Assembly: GCF_001192835.1 (NCBI RefSeq)
Contig: NZ_DF968182.1
Location: 2,172,345-2,236,344, forward strand
Source: Lentimicrobium saccharophilum
GTDB lineage: Bacteria > Bacteroidota > Bacteroidia > Bacteroidales > Lentimicrobiaceae
Length of the DNA stretch: 64,000 nucleotides
Direction: 5' to 3'
A program made the position numbers and the translations under genes. The notes below the pieces were generated by a model. It did not search any database and was not told the DNA's origin. It saw only the letters and a list, made by a program, of their open reading frames with translations. Numbering within the stretch: the first letter of the stretch is position 1; every line of letters begins with the position of its first letter. Positions 16,529 through 24,542 of the stretch are shown piece by piece.

Positions 16529-17320
16529 TTGAAGATCTATTTTGCTTCAGATTTCCACCTCGGGATTCCCGATCACGATTCAAGCCTGATACGCGAAAAG
16601 CTGCTGGTGCAGTGGCTGGAACTGATCAGGAAGGATGCCTCCGAAATTTTTCTGATGGGGGATATTTTTGATTTCTGGTTCGAGTATCACACGGTTATTC
16701 CTAAGGGATTTGCCCGCCTGTTTGGCAAACTTGCTGAAATTACCGACCAGGGAATTCCCGTATACCTCTTCAGGGGAAATCATGATATCTGGGCTTTCGA
16801 TTATTTTGAAAAAGAACTGGGGATCAGTCTGCAGCGCGAAGCGGTTATAAGGGAATGGAACGGGAAACGTTTCTTCCTCTCGCATGGCGACGGCCTGGGC
16901 CCGGGAGACTCCGGCTATAAATTCCTGAAAAAAGTCTTTGAATTCAGGCCCAATCAATGGCTGTTCAACTGGCTGCATCCCGATATCGGCACCAGGATGG
17001 CGCTCTATTTCTCACGAAAAAGCAGGTATGCCAATGAATTGCGTGATCAGAAAGAGATCAGGGAATCCGGGAAAATAGATGTTTCCAAAGAGCGTCTTTA
17101 TGCTTTTGCCAGTGATTATCTGAAATCAGATCCGGACATTGATTACTTTATTTTCGGGCACCGTCACATTGCCGTCGACCTGCCCCTGGGCGGGAAAAGC
17201 AGGTTTATCAACCTTGGCGACTGGGTCAACAATTTTACCTATGCCGTTTTCGACGGGCGGGAGCTCAGTTTAATGACTTTCAGGGATGGCGTGCCTGCAG
17301 CATTGACGCCTGCTGATTAA
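16529..17320 (+). CDS. lpxH: UDP-2,3-diacylglucosamine diphosphatase (LpxH-like), TTG start
   Basis: 263 residues. Calcineurin-like phosphoesterase with the metal ligands in order: DFH (Asp8, His10), GDIFD (Asp45), GNHD (Asn84, His85), SHGD (His119) and GHRH (His211, His213). It cleaves UDP-2,3-diacylglucosamine to lipid X and UMP at the inner membrane surface. The start is TTG at 16529: the protein then begins MKIYFASDFHLG, the expected N-terminus, there is no in-frame ATG near, and a -7 box lies 22 bases ahead. Twelve bases separate it from the Ppx/GppA gene, so the two are likely one unit. Bacteroidota often carry two LpxH-type paralogues; the function here is family-based. Confidence 0.9.
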   Translation: MKIYFASDFHLGIPDHDSSLIREKLLVQWLELIRKDASEIFLMGDIFDFWFEYHTVIPKGFARLFGKLAEITDQGIPVYLFRGNHDIWAFDYFEKELGISLQREAVIREWNGKRFFLSHGDGLGPGDSGYKFLKKVFEFRPNQWLFNWLHPDIGTRMALYFSRKSRYANELRDQKEIRESGKIDVSKERLYAFASDYLKSDPDIDYFIFGHRHIAVDLPLGGKSRFINLGDWVNNFTYAVFDGRELSLMTFRDGVPAALTPAD

Positions 17321-17331
17321 AAGAACAGAAT

Positions 17332-18222
17332 ATGCTATTTTCAAGCATCGACATAGGGTCAAATGCAGTGAGGCTATTGTTTGCCAATGTTTTCGAGAGC
17401 AAAGCCGGACCTGTTACCGAGAAAGCCTCCCTGATCAGGATCCCGTTGCGCCTTGGATTTGATGTTTTTAACGGGGGCAGCATCTCCCGGCAGCGGGCCG
17501 ATGATCTGGTAAAAACAATGCTGGCATTCAAACTGCTGATCGATGTATATCAGCCGGTGGGATACCGCGTCGCCGCCACTTCAGCAATGCGCGAAGCAGC
17601 CAATAATACTGAAGTCCTTGACAGGGTTAAGCGCGAAACCGGACTTGAAATAGGCATGATAGACGGAATTGAAGAAGCCAACATCATCAGTTCCCTGAGC
17701 AATATTTTTGTCAATAAAAACTTCAGCAAAACGCTTTATATCGACGTTGGGGGAGGATCCACGGAATTGTCGGTGCTTGAAGGAAAGCGATTTATCACCT
17801 CAAACTCGTTCAAAATAGGCACCATCCGTCTGCTGGCCGATAAGGTAGAGGAAGCCGAATGGGAAAATCTGCGCAGGTGGTTGCAGCAATTCAGGGCTGA
17901 TTTCGGTCAGATGAACTGCATTGGTTCCGGCGGGAACATCAACAAAATCACCAAACTATACGGCCACGCGCTCAACAACATCATCACCTTCGATCAGCTT
18001 GTTTTTGCCTACAAGCAACTCAACAACATGACCCTGGCAGCGCGTATTGAAAAAATGGGGCTGAGGCCCGACCGCGCTGATGTAATTGTACCGGCCGCCA
18101 GGATTTTTGTCCGTATCCTGAAATGGACCGGCATCGGCACCGTGATTGCCCCGAAAATAGGGCTGGCCGACGGGCTGGTGCTGCTTCAGTACAAAGAGAT
18201 GAAAGAGAAGGGACTGATCTGA
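17332..18222 (+). CDS. Ppx/GppA family phosphatase (exopolyphosphatase-like)
   Basis: 296 residues, one actin-like ASKHA domain without the C-terminal HD domain of E. coli Ppx. Motifs: SSIDIGSNAVRLL (phosphate 1), SAMREAANN, a YIDVGGGSTELSV phosphate-2 loop at about 141-153, and GSGGNINK. Members hydrolyse polyphosphate ends or pppGpp; the short form cannot be assigned to one or the other by sequence. It follows lpxH by 12 bases. ppk1, which makes polyphosphate, is in the same window at 55386. Confidence 0.9.
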   Translation: MLFSSIDIGSNAVRLLFANVFESKAGPVTEKASLIRIPLRLGFDVFNGGSISRQRADDLVKTMLAFKLLIDVYQPVGYRVAATSAMREAANNTEVLDRVKRETGLEIGMIDGIEEANIISSLSNIFVNKNFSKTLYIDVGGGSTELSVLEGKRFITSNSFKIGTIRLLADKVEEAEWENLRRWLQQFRADFGQMNCIGSGGNINKITKLYGHALNNIITFDQLVFAYKQLNNMTLAARIEKMGLRPDRADVIVPAARIFVRILKWTGIGTVIAPKIGLADGLVLLQYKEMKEKGLI

Positions 18223-18357
18223 CTTCTCTGTTTCCCGCGCGACAAGGATATTCTCCCTTTAGTTCATCGTTGAACATTATTCAACTAATTCATTTTCATC
18301 GGCCGGCCAAAACCAAAGAATGCAATTGGAAGAGGCTTTCATATCGCAGGGGTTATT

Positions 18358-18365
18358 TATCTTTG
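18358..18365 (+). promoter_or_regulatory. -7 box of the molybdenum-cofactor operon
   Basis: TATCTTTG fits TAnnTTTG and ends 23 bases before the moeA ATG at 18389. A 6-base inverted repeat (GTTGAA-N5-TTCAAC, 18269-18285) lies upstream and could be a weak terminator of the previous unit or an operator. Confidence 0.5.
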
Positions 18366-18388
18366 CGGCAAATCTCAACGATCCATTC

Positions 18389-19564
18389 ATGATCATTTTT
18401 GAAGAAGCGCTCTCGATTATCAACAATACAAGGGTTTCATGCACAACCGAACACGTCAGTCTTGAAATATCCGCCGGAAGGATATTGGCGGAGGACGTTT
18501 ACTCGGATGTTGAAATGCCTCCTTTCGACAAGGCCGCTGTCGACGGTTTCGCCTGTCGCCGGGCCGACCTGCACGGACTTCTCGAGGTGATAGAGGTTAT
18601 CCCTGCAGGTAAACAGCCCGAAAAAGCGGTAACTGCCGGGAAATGCTCCAGAATCATGACAGGGGCCATGGTGCCGGAAGGCGCTGACACCGTAATTATG
18701 GTGGAGCATACTGAGGAAACAGAAGATGGAAGCGTACGCTTCCTGAAAGAAAAGACTTCTGCCAACATAGCTTACAGGGCGGAAGATGTAAAACAGGGAC
18801 AGCAGGTGCTGAACAAGGGCACCCTCTTGAAGCCGCAACACATTGCCATACTTGCAGCCGTCGGCATTCCGGAGCCGCTTGTTTTCCGGCAGCCGGTCAT
18901 CGGGATCATTTCAACCGGAGATGAACTGACGGAACCAGACAATAAACCCGGCACCGGCCAGATCAGAAACAGCAATGCCTGGCAATTGATGGCACAGGCA
19001 AACCAGTTGGGGCTTAAAACGGTGTATACCGGCATTGCTGCTGATACCCCTGAAAGCGTGAAAAAACATATCAGCGAGGCATTTGACAAGAGTGATATCG
19101 TGCTGTTAACAGGTGGCGTGTCCATGGGAGATTTCGACCATGTGCCGGAAGTAATGCAGAAACTCGGAGTGGAAATCCAATTTAAAAGCATCGCTGTGCA
19201 ACCGGGAAGGCCAACCGTTTTTGGCATCAGGGATGAAAAATTCATTTTCGGGCTCCCGGGCAATCCGGTTTCTTCATTTGTCCAGTTTGAACTCCTTGTC
19301 AAACAACTGGTTTACCGCATTATGGGTCATCATTTCAGACCTGCCGTGCTCAGGCTGCCAATGGCCGCTGAATATTCCCGGAAAAAAGCGGAACGCAAAT
19401 CATTCATACCTGTAAGGATCAATGCTGAGGGGCTGATTGAACCACTCGAATATCACGGATCGGCGCATATTCATGCTTATGAGGAGGCCAATGGCCTGAT
19501 GGCTGTTGAAATAGGGGAAGCACAAATTGCAAAAGGAGAAATGAGGAATGTTCGACAACTATAA
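18389..19564 (+). CDS. moeA: Molybdopterin molybdenumtransferase MoeA
   Basis: 391 residues from the ATG at 18389 (MIIFEEALSIINN); the frame is open from 18320, but a promoter box at 18358 falls inside that extension. Typical MoeA motifs: PPFDKAAVDGFA, GKCSRIMTGAMVPEGAD, EHTE, GDELTEP, GQIRNSNAWQL, LLTGGVSMGDFD and FGLPGNPVSSF. MoeA inserts molybdate (or tungstate) into adenylylated molybdopterin, releasing AMP, in the cytosol. Its last 17 bases overlap moaA, so the two are translationally coupled. First gene of the six-gene cofactor cluster. Confidence 0.96.
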   Translation: MIIFEEALSIINNTRVSCTTEHVSLEISAGRILAEDVYSDVEMPPFDKAAVDGFACRRADLHGLLEVIEVIPAGKQPEKAVTAGKCSRIMTGAMVPEGADTVIMVEHTEETEDGSVRFLKEKTSANIAYRAEDVKQGQQVLNKGTLLKPQHIAILAAVGIPEPLVFRQPVIGIISTGDELTEPDNKPGTGQIRNSNAWQLMAQANQLGLKTVYTGIAADTPESVKKHISEAFDKSDIVLLTGGVSMGDFDHVPEVMQKLGVEIQFKSIAVQPGRPTVFGIRDEKFIFGLPGNPVSSFVQFELLVKQLVYRIMGHHFRPAVLRLPMAAEYSRKKAERKSFIPVRINAEGLIEPLEYHGSAHIHAYEEANGLMAVEIGEAQIAKGEMRNVRQL

Positions 19565-20348
19565 CAGACAGATCAATTATCTGCGCATATCAGTTACCGA
19601 CCGCTGTAACCTCCGCTGTGTTTACTGTATGCCCGAAGAGGGTGTGAAACTGCTGCAGCACAATGAGATAGTAACTTTTGAAGAAATTACCAATGTTGCC
19701 TTCACAGCTGTCAGGCTGGGCATTGACAAAATCAGGATTACCGGCGGGGAGCCTTTGGTACGAAAAGGAATCGTGTCGCTCGTGGAAATGCTGGCCGATA
19801 TTCCCGGCATCAGGGATTTGTCGATGACCACCAACGGTGCCTTGCTGAAACAATTTGCCCAACCACTGAAGAGTGCCGGGCTGATGCGCGTGAATGTCAG
19901 CCTCGATACCCTTGACCCTGCCAGGTACCGCAGTTTAACCCGTGGCGGGGACCTGCACCAGGTACTGGAGGGCATAAGGGCTGCCCAGAGGGTCGGGCTT
20001 ACTCCGGTCAAAATCAATTGCGTGGTCAAAAATTCATCAACTGAAAAAGACGCGCAGATGGTTGAAGAATTTGGCAAACTGAACGGACTTGAAACCAGGT
20101 TTATTCATCAGATGAACCTTTCGGACGGGCATTTTTCGATTGTTGAAGGAGGTACGGGAGGAGATTGCAGCCATTGTAACCGTATCCGCCTTACAGCCAG
20201 CGGCAAACTGCTCCCCTGTTTGTTCAGCGGAATTGAATATGACATCAGAAAAATGGGCGCTGAACAAGCCATTCGTGCCGCCATTGCAAATAAACCGGCC
20301 TGCGGCAGCATAAACCTGAAAGGGGAGTTTTATAATATCGGCGGCTAA
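19548..20348 (+). CDS. moaA: Compact GTP 3',8-cyclase MoaA (radical SAM)
   Basis: 266 residues against about 330 in E. coli. The N-terminal radical-SAM cluster motif CNLRCVYC (Cys20, 24, 27), ITGGEP (SAM-binding), the TNG, NVSLDTLDP and TRFI segments are all present. The second iron-sulfur motif C-x2-C-x13-C (Cys207, 210, 224; CSHCNRIRLTASGKLLPCLF) and the C-terminal Gly-Gly are intact. What is missing is the stretch of about 55-60 residues that normally lies between the RFIE-like motif and the second cluster; here 18-20 residues bridge them. Both ends and the frame are sound, so this is a natural short form rather than a broken gene. It makes 3',8-cyclo-GTP, the first step to molybdopterin. 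Confidence 0.9.
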   Translation: MFDNYNRQINYLRISVTDRCNLRCVYCMPEEGVKLLQHNEIVTFEEITNVAFTAVRLGIDKIRITGGEPLVRKGIVSLVEMLADIPGIRDLSMTTNGALLKQFAQPLKSAGLMRVNVSLDTLDPARYRSLTRGGDLHQVLEGIRAAQRVGLTPVKINCVVKNSSTEKDAQMVEEFGKLNGLETRFIHQMNLSDGHFSIVEGGTGGDCSHCNRIRLTASGKLLPCLFSGIEYDIRKMGAEQAIRAAIANKPACGSINLKGEFYNIGG

Positions 20349-20424
20349 GCAGGGAAAACACACTTTCCGGGAGAAAAAAACGGAATTCAAACGTAAATAA
20401 GAACCTTAAAAGAACCAACGGCCG

Positions 20425-20877
20425 ATGAGTAGTTTCTCACATACAGATGACAAAGGCAAAGCCAATATGGTGGATGTGGGGCACAAGCCCCTTCAACGCC
20501 GGAGTGCAACCGCCGAAGGGTTTATCAGACTTTCGGAGCATACCCTGAACCTGATCCGTGAAAACGAGATGAAAAAGGGAGATGTGCTTACCGTTGCCGA
20601 AGTTGCAGGCATACAGGCCGCCAAAGAAACCAGCAGGCTGATCCCGCTTTGCCACCCTTTGCAACTTACCAAAGTTGATGTAAAAACCCGTGTCACCGAA
20701 ACCGGTGTCAGGGTAACTGCAATGGCGAGGTGTACCGGGCAGACAGGCGTTGAAATGGAAGCGCTTACCGCTGTGAGTGTGGCCCTGCTGACCATTTATG
20801 ACATGTGTAAGGCTGTTGACAAAGAAATGGTTATCGGGGAAATCAGCCTTATTGAAAAAATAAAAACCGATCTGTAA
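20425..20877 (+). CDS. moaC: Cyclic pyranopterin monophosphate synthase MoaC
   Basis: 150 residues, normal length. Motifs: SFSHTDDKGKANMVDVGHKP at the N-terminus, AGIQAAKETSRLIPLCHPLQLT in the middle (key residues Lys, Thr, Ser, Pro-Leu-Cys-His-Pro), and GQTGVEMEALTAVSVALLTI and DMCKAVDK (catalytic Lys and Asp) near the end. MoaC rearranges 3',8-cyclo-GTP, the MoaA product, to cyclic pyranopterin monophosphate. It is cytosolic and acts with MoaA, 76 bases upstream. The ATG at 20425 has no strong ribosome site. Confidence 0.96.
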   Translation: MSSFSHTDDKGKANMVDVGHKPLQRRSATAEGFIRLSEHTLNLIRENEMKKGDVLTVAEVAGIQAAKETSRLIPLCHPLQLTKVDVKTRVTETGVRVTAMARCTGQTGVEMEALTAVSVALLTIYDMCKAVDKEMVIGEISLIEKIKTDL

Positions 20878-20884
20878 GAATACG

Positions 20885-21373
20885 ATGGAAAACAGAAGTC
20901 AATTCCTTAAACCTGCAGTCCCCAGGCGTGTACTCTTTTTTGCCGCTGCCGGGGTGTGGGCTTACGCGGCTGTCAGGGTTTTCGGGCTGGCTTATGACTT
21001 CGCTCCGGAAGGCCCAATGCCCCTGTGGATGGTGGTTGTGGTAGGATTGGCTGGCATTGCCGTATTTTTCAATTTTGTATTTCTGAAAATCAGCCGGAAG
21101 TACATAGCCCGGATTGCCGGTATGGAGCAGAAAAATCCATGCATTTTCGCTTTCTTCGCGTGGAAAAGCTACCTGATGATCGCGATTATGGCAACCATGG
21201 GCATACTATTTGTCCGCTTCGAGGTTATTCCCCTGTATCTTCAGGGAATCTTCTATATCGCGCTCAGCGGATCACTGCTTTTGTCGGCATTGATGTTTAT
21301 CAATGCTGGTTTTCTTTATAATGATCCGGACAGCAAACATTCCGGCAATGCAGTTGAAGATAATGCCGGATAA
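20885..21373 (+). CDS. Unknown four-helix membrane protein in the molybdenum-cofactor operon
   Basis: 162 residues with four predicted membrane helices at about 17-36, 47-67, 93-112 and 117-137, a short acidic C-terminal tail, and a positively charged loop after helix two (KISRKYIARIAG) that suggests that loop faces the cytoplasm. No domain is recognised. It starts 7 bases after moaC and ends 20 bases before the MOSC-MogA gene, so it is almost certainly co-transcribed. It has no Cys/His pattern of a metal transporter. It could anchor cofactor assembly at the membrane, serve a membrane molybdoenzyme, or be a passenger gene. Confidence 0.7.
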   Translation: MENRSQFLKPAVPRRVLFFAAAGVWAYAAVRVFGLAYDFAPEGPMPLWMVVVVGLAGIAVFFNFVFLKISRKYIARIAGMEQKNPCIFAFFAWKSYLMIAIMATMGILFVRFEVIPLYLQGIFYIALSGSLLLSALMFINAGFLYNDPDSKHSGNAVEDNAG

Positions 21374-21393
21374 AAAACTGATAATTATTACCC

Positions 21394-22317
21394 ATGAAAA
21401 TAGATATAAAATCCGTCAACATCTCTGAGAAAAAAGGAACCATTAAGGTGCCTGTGAAGCACATCGCGCTTACCCTTAACGGTGTTGATGGAGATGCCCA
21501 TGCCGGGAAATGGCACCGTCAGGTAAGCCTGTTGGGAACAGAAAGTTTCAGAAAATTCGAGAAAGTCGCCGGCAGGCCGCTGAAATATGGTGAGTTTGCC
21601 GAAAACATCACCACCGAAGGTATTATTCTTTACGAAACCCATCCACTCGACCGGTTTACGATCGGCGATGCCGTGCTCGAAGTAACCCAGATAGGAAAAA
21701 AATGCCACGGCGACAGCTGCGCAATATACCGGGAGGTTGGCAATTGTGTGATGCCTAAAGAGGGAATATTCTGCAGGGTATTGAAACCGGGCATAGTAAA
21801 AGCCGGAGATGTAATGACCTATCATCCGAAGGTATTCGGGGTAAAAGTCATCACGCTGAGCGACCGGGCAGCTTCCGGCGAATATGAAGACCGCAGCGGG
21901 CCCCGTGCCGTTCAGATACTTGAAGAATACTTTGCCGGTCTGGGATGGAAAGCTGAGATCGTGAGGAGTGTGATTCCCGATGAAGCAGAACTGCTCAGGC
22001 AGGAAATCAGCGGGGCGGCCGGTGCAGATATAATTTTTACTACAGGCGGGACAGGCATCGGGCCACGCGATATTACCGTGGATGTTGTAAAACCGATGCT
22101 TGACAAGGAAATCCCCGGAATTATGGAAATGATCCGGCTGAAATACGGTTCCGAAAAACCCAATGCCTTGCTTAGCCGGGGTGTTGCCGGGGTAAAAGGA
22201 ATGTCGCTTATATATACCCTTCCGGGGAGCGTGAAGGCGGTTGAGGAATACCTGTCTGTTATTACTTCAACGGTCAGGCATTCCGTTTATATGCTGAATG
22301 GACTGGATCTGCATTAA
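21394..22317 (+). CDS. MOSC domain fused to MogA/MoaB-type molybdopterin adenylyltransferase
   Basis: 307 residues in two parts. Residues 1-145 form a MOSC domain (KHIALTLNGVDGDAHAG, GEFAENITTEGI, and GKKCHGDSCAIY with Cys104 at the conserved cysteine site). Residues 147-307 form a MogA/MoaB domain (KVITLSDRAASGEYEDRSGP, FTTGGTGIGPRDIT at 215-228, then LPGSVKAVEE). MOSC proteins carry or handle Moco sulfur, often as stand-alone YiiM-like proteins; MogA adenylylates molybdopterin ahead of MoeA. The fusion joins the late cofactor step with a possible sulfur-carrier step. It sits in the same operon as moeA, moaA and moaC. Confidence 0.9.
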   Translation: MKIDIKSVNISEKKGTIKVPVKHIALTLNGVDGDAHAGKWHRQVSLLGTESFRKFEKVAGRPLKYGEFAENITTEGIILYETHPLDRFTIGDAVLEVTQIGKKCHGDSCAIYREVGNCVMPKEGIFCRVLKPGIVKAGDVMTYHPKVFGVKVITLSDRAASGEYEDRSGPRAVQILEEYFAGLGWKAEIVRSVIPDEAELLRQEISGAAGADIIFTTGGTGIGPRDITVDVVKPMLDKEIPGIMEMIRLKYGSEKPNALLSRGVAGVKGMSLIYTLPGSVKAVEEYLSVITSTVRHSVYMLNGLDLH

Positions 22318-22389
22318 GTAAATGATTATTTCCCGGTAAACCGGGCAGTAAATATAAAAGAAAGTACTAAAATCCGGGAGGAAGAAGCC

Positions 22390-22950
22390 ATGTTGTTATC
22401 ACGCAATGAAGCACTTGATTTGCTGAGGAGATATATAAAGAATGAACGCATGATCGCCCATTCGCTGGCGTCGGAAGCCGTGATGCGGGCACTCGCCCTT
22501 CGTTTGGGCCGCGATCCGGAAAAATGGGCACAGGCAGGACTGCTTCATGATCTTGATGTGGAAATCACAAATGCGGACCCAGCCATCCATGCCCTGGAAA
22601 CTGCACGTATCCTCACCGGACTCGGGATAGATGGAGATGTGGTTGATGCCATCCGTATGCACAACGAGATGGCTACCGGTCTGGAACGGGAGACTGAATT
22701 CCAGCACGCCCTTGCCGCCGGAGAAACCATTACCGGGCTCATCACCGCGACAGCCATGGTTTACCCCGATAAAAAGGTAGCATCCGTAAAACCTAAATCG
22801 GTTGTGAAGCGGATGAAAGAAAAAGCATTTGCAGCTTCAGTAAGACGGGAAGCTATTCTGGAATGTGAGAAAATAGGGCTGACGCTTGATGAATTCGCCG
22901 CCCTGAGCATAAATGCAATGGCAGAAATAGCCGATGAAATCGGTTTGTGA
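22390..22950 (+). CDS. HD-domain hydrolase
   Basis: 186 residues with HD-family ligands: His24, His53-Asp54 (LLHDLD) and His67 or His91, the set that holds one or two divalent metals. It is of the HDIG group of small phosphohydrolases. The ATG at 22390 has a good Shine-Dalgarno (GGGAGG). Substrate unknown. It follows the MOSC-MogA gene by 72 bases and may belong to the operon. Its stop lies 10 bases from the convergent alkB gene. Confidence 0.85.
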   Translation: MLLSRNEALDLLRRYIKNERMIAHSLASEAVMRALALRLGRDPEKWAQAGLLHDLDVEITNADPAIHALETARILTGLGIDGDVVDAIRMHNEMATGLERETEFQHALAAGETITGLITATAMVYPDKKVASVKPKSVVKRMKEKAFAASVRREAILECEKIGLTLDEFAALSINAMAEIADEIGL

Positions 22951-22959
22951 CTCTTTGGA

Positions 22960-23583
22960 TTAAACAGGCCTGATCAGCCTGAAGGTAAGGTTGATCCGTT
23001 CTGACAAATGCCTGGCCGACCTATGCAGCGCATGTTGCCAGAAATGCTGTATTTCTCCCCCCATGACCAAAAGGCTGCCGTTGGCCAGTTTTACATTGAA
23101 AGTATCCCGGTGATTGTCCTTGCGCCGGAACCTGAAATCCCTTTCCTGCCCCAGACTCAGGCTTGCGATTACAGGATTGACGCCCAGCTCCTTTTCATCA
23201 TCGGCATGCCAGCCCATGCTGTCATTCCCATCGCGGTACCAGTTAAGCAACACGGAATTGAACCTGCTTCCGGTTACTGCAATAATCATGTCCCTGAGTT
23301 GCACCAGCGCCGGCGACCAGGGCTCAGGACTCAGTTTCAATCCTGAATAGCTGTAAACGGCCCCGGCATCTCCGTACCAGGCCGTGAGGCGCGGAGTCAG
23401 ATACGATTTACCGAAAATGCGGATGCTTTCCTGCTTCCAGCTGATTTCGTCTTTCAGTTTACCGATATAATGCGCACAATCCGAAGGATGAAGAAAAGCG
23501 GGATAATAGGTCAGGATTCCATTATCCATCGGTAATGAAACGGGTTGGGCCGATTCAGAAAAAAGATCCGGGGTATCCTTCAT
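22960..23583 (-). CDS. AlkB-like Fe(II)/2-oxoglutarate dioxygenase
   Basis: 207 residues. The double-stranded beta-helix core carries the iron triad: HAD (His126, Asp128) and His184 (in FWQHALHR), and the Arg-rich end (RHLSERINLTFR; Arg196, Arg202) binds 2-oxoglutarate, as in AlkB, ALKBH2 and ALKBH3. The NWYRDGNDSMGWHADDE segment is typical of the ALKBH2/3-like bacterial group. It repairs alkylated bases (1-methyladenine, 3-methylcytosine) by oxidative demethylation. Its ATG directly follows the zupT stop codon (TAA ATG), so both genes are co-transcribed. Confidence 0.9.
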   Translation of the reverse strand: MKDTPDLFSESAQPVSLPMDNGILTYYPAFLHPSDCAHYIGKLKDEISWKQESIRIFGKSYLTPRLTAWYGDAGAVYSYSGLKLSPEPWSPALVQLRDMIIAVTGSRFNSVLLNWYRDGNDSMGWHADDEKELGVNPVIASLSLGQERDFRFRRKDNHRDTFNVKLANGSLLVMGGEIQHFWQHALHRSARHLSERINLTFRLIRPV

Positions 23584-24411
23584 TTATACGAAAAGCAGCA
23601 GGCTCACCGCCATCACCGCCATACCGGCAATCAGGCCGTAAATGGTCAGATGGTGCTCACCGTATTGCTCGGCGGTGGGCAAAAGTTCGTCGAGCGAGAT
23701 AAAGACCATGATACCGGCCACAATGCCAAAGGTAATGCCAAAGGTCAGCCCGTTGAAGAAAGGCAGCAGAAAGAAAAAGCCGAACAGCGCACCGACCGGT
23801 TCGGCAAGCCCTGACATAAAAGAGAGAAAAAAGGCCTTTTTCCGGTTTTCCGTTGAGTAAAATACCGGAATGGAGACTGCAATCCCTTCGGGGATGTTAT
23901 GGATGGCCACCGCGATGGCCACACTGATACCGAGTGCGGGGTCTTCTACAGCCGAGAAAAAGGTGGCCAACCCCTCAGGAAAATTGTGAATGGCAATGGC
24001 CATTGCCGAAAAGATACCCATGCGGTAAAGCGCTTTCTTTTTCCTGACCGCATGCTGCACGTCGCTGATCTCGCTGAGTGAAACCTGTTCGTGGGGGTTC
24101 TGTCCCGACGGAACCAGTTTGTCAATAATGGCTGAAAGAAAAATACCGCCGAAAAAAGCCAGCACGGCAGCCGTATATCCCTGCGCCTCCCCCAGTTCAC
24201 TGATCAGGCTTTCCTTCGACTTCTGGAAGATCTCGATCATCGATACATAAATCATCACGCCGGCGGAGAAGCCGAGCGCCGTAGAAAGCAGGCGGGTGTT
24301 GGTTTTTTTTGCAAAGAATGCCACCGCTGCGCCAATCCCCGTTGAAAGACCGGCAAACATGGTTAAACCGAAAGCAAAAAGAATTACTGAACCCGGAATA
24401 TCACTGCTCAT
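23584..24411 (-). CDS. zupT: ZIP family zinc transporter ZupT
   Basis: 275 residues with eight predicted membrane helices. The two ligand motifs of the ZIP core are present, HNFPEGLATF in helix four and HNIPEGIAVS in helix five, with the cytoplasmic loop between helices three and four. ZupT brings Zn2+ (also Fe2+ or Mn2+) into the cytoplasm. The start is the ATG at 24411; no perfect -7 box is seen, only TACACCTTTG about 30 bases upstream. First gene of a two-gene unit with alkB, whose iron need could be one reason for the pairing. Confidence 0.93.
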   Translation of the reverse strand: MSSDIPGSVILFAFGLTMFAGLSTGIGAAVAFFAKKTNTRLLSTALGFSAGVMIYVSMIEIFQKSKESLISELGEAQGYTAAVLAFFGGIFLSAIIDKLVPSGQNPHEQVSLSEISDVQHAVRKKKALYRMGIFSAMAIAIHNFPEGLATFFSAVEDPALGISVAIAVAIHNIPEGIAVSIPVFYSTENRKKAFFLSFMSGLAEPVGALFGFFFLLPFFNGLTFGITFGIVAGIMVFISLDELLPTAEQYGEHHLTIYGLIAGMAVMAVSLLLFV

Positions 24412-24542
24412 CTTTCAGGAAAGATTGTTTGGCACAAAGGTGTAAAAAAAAATGACATCTGCATAAGCCTGGTGAATCTATTATGATAATCCCGGAGTAC
24501 AGCCAGATAAAGCATTCTCATGCCGGCAGGAGGGATTGGGCA

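Noticed and set aside
19548-20348. Frameshifted or truncated moaA
   Set aside because: Start, both cluster motifs and the terminal Gly-Gly are in one frame; only an internal segment is missing, so it is a compact form.
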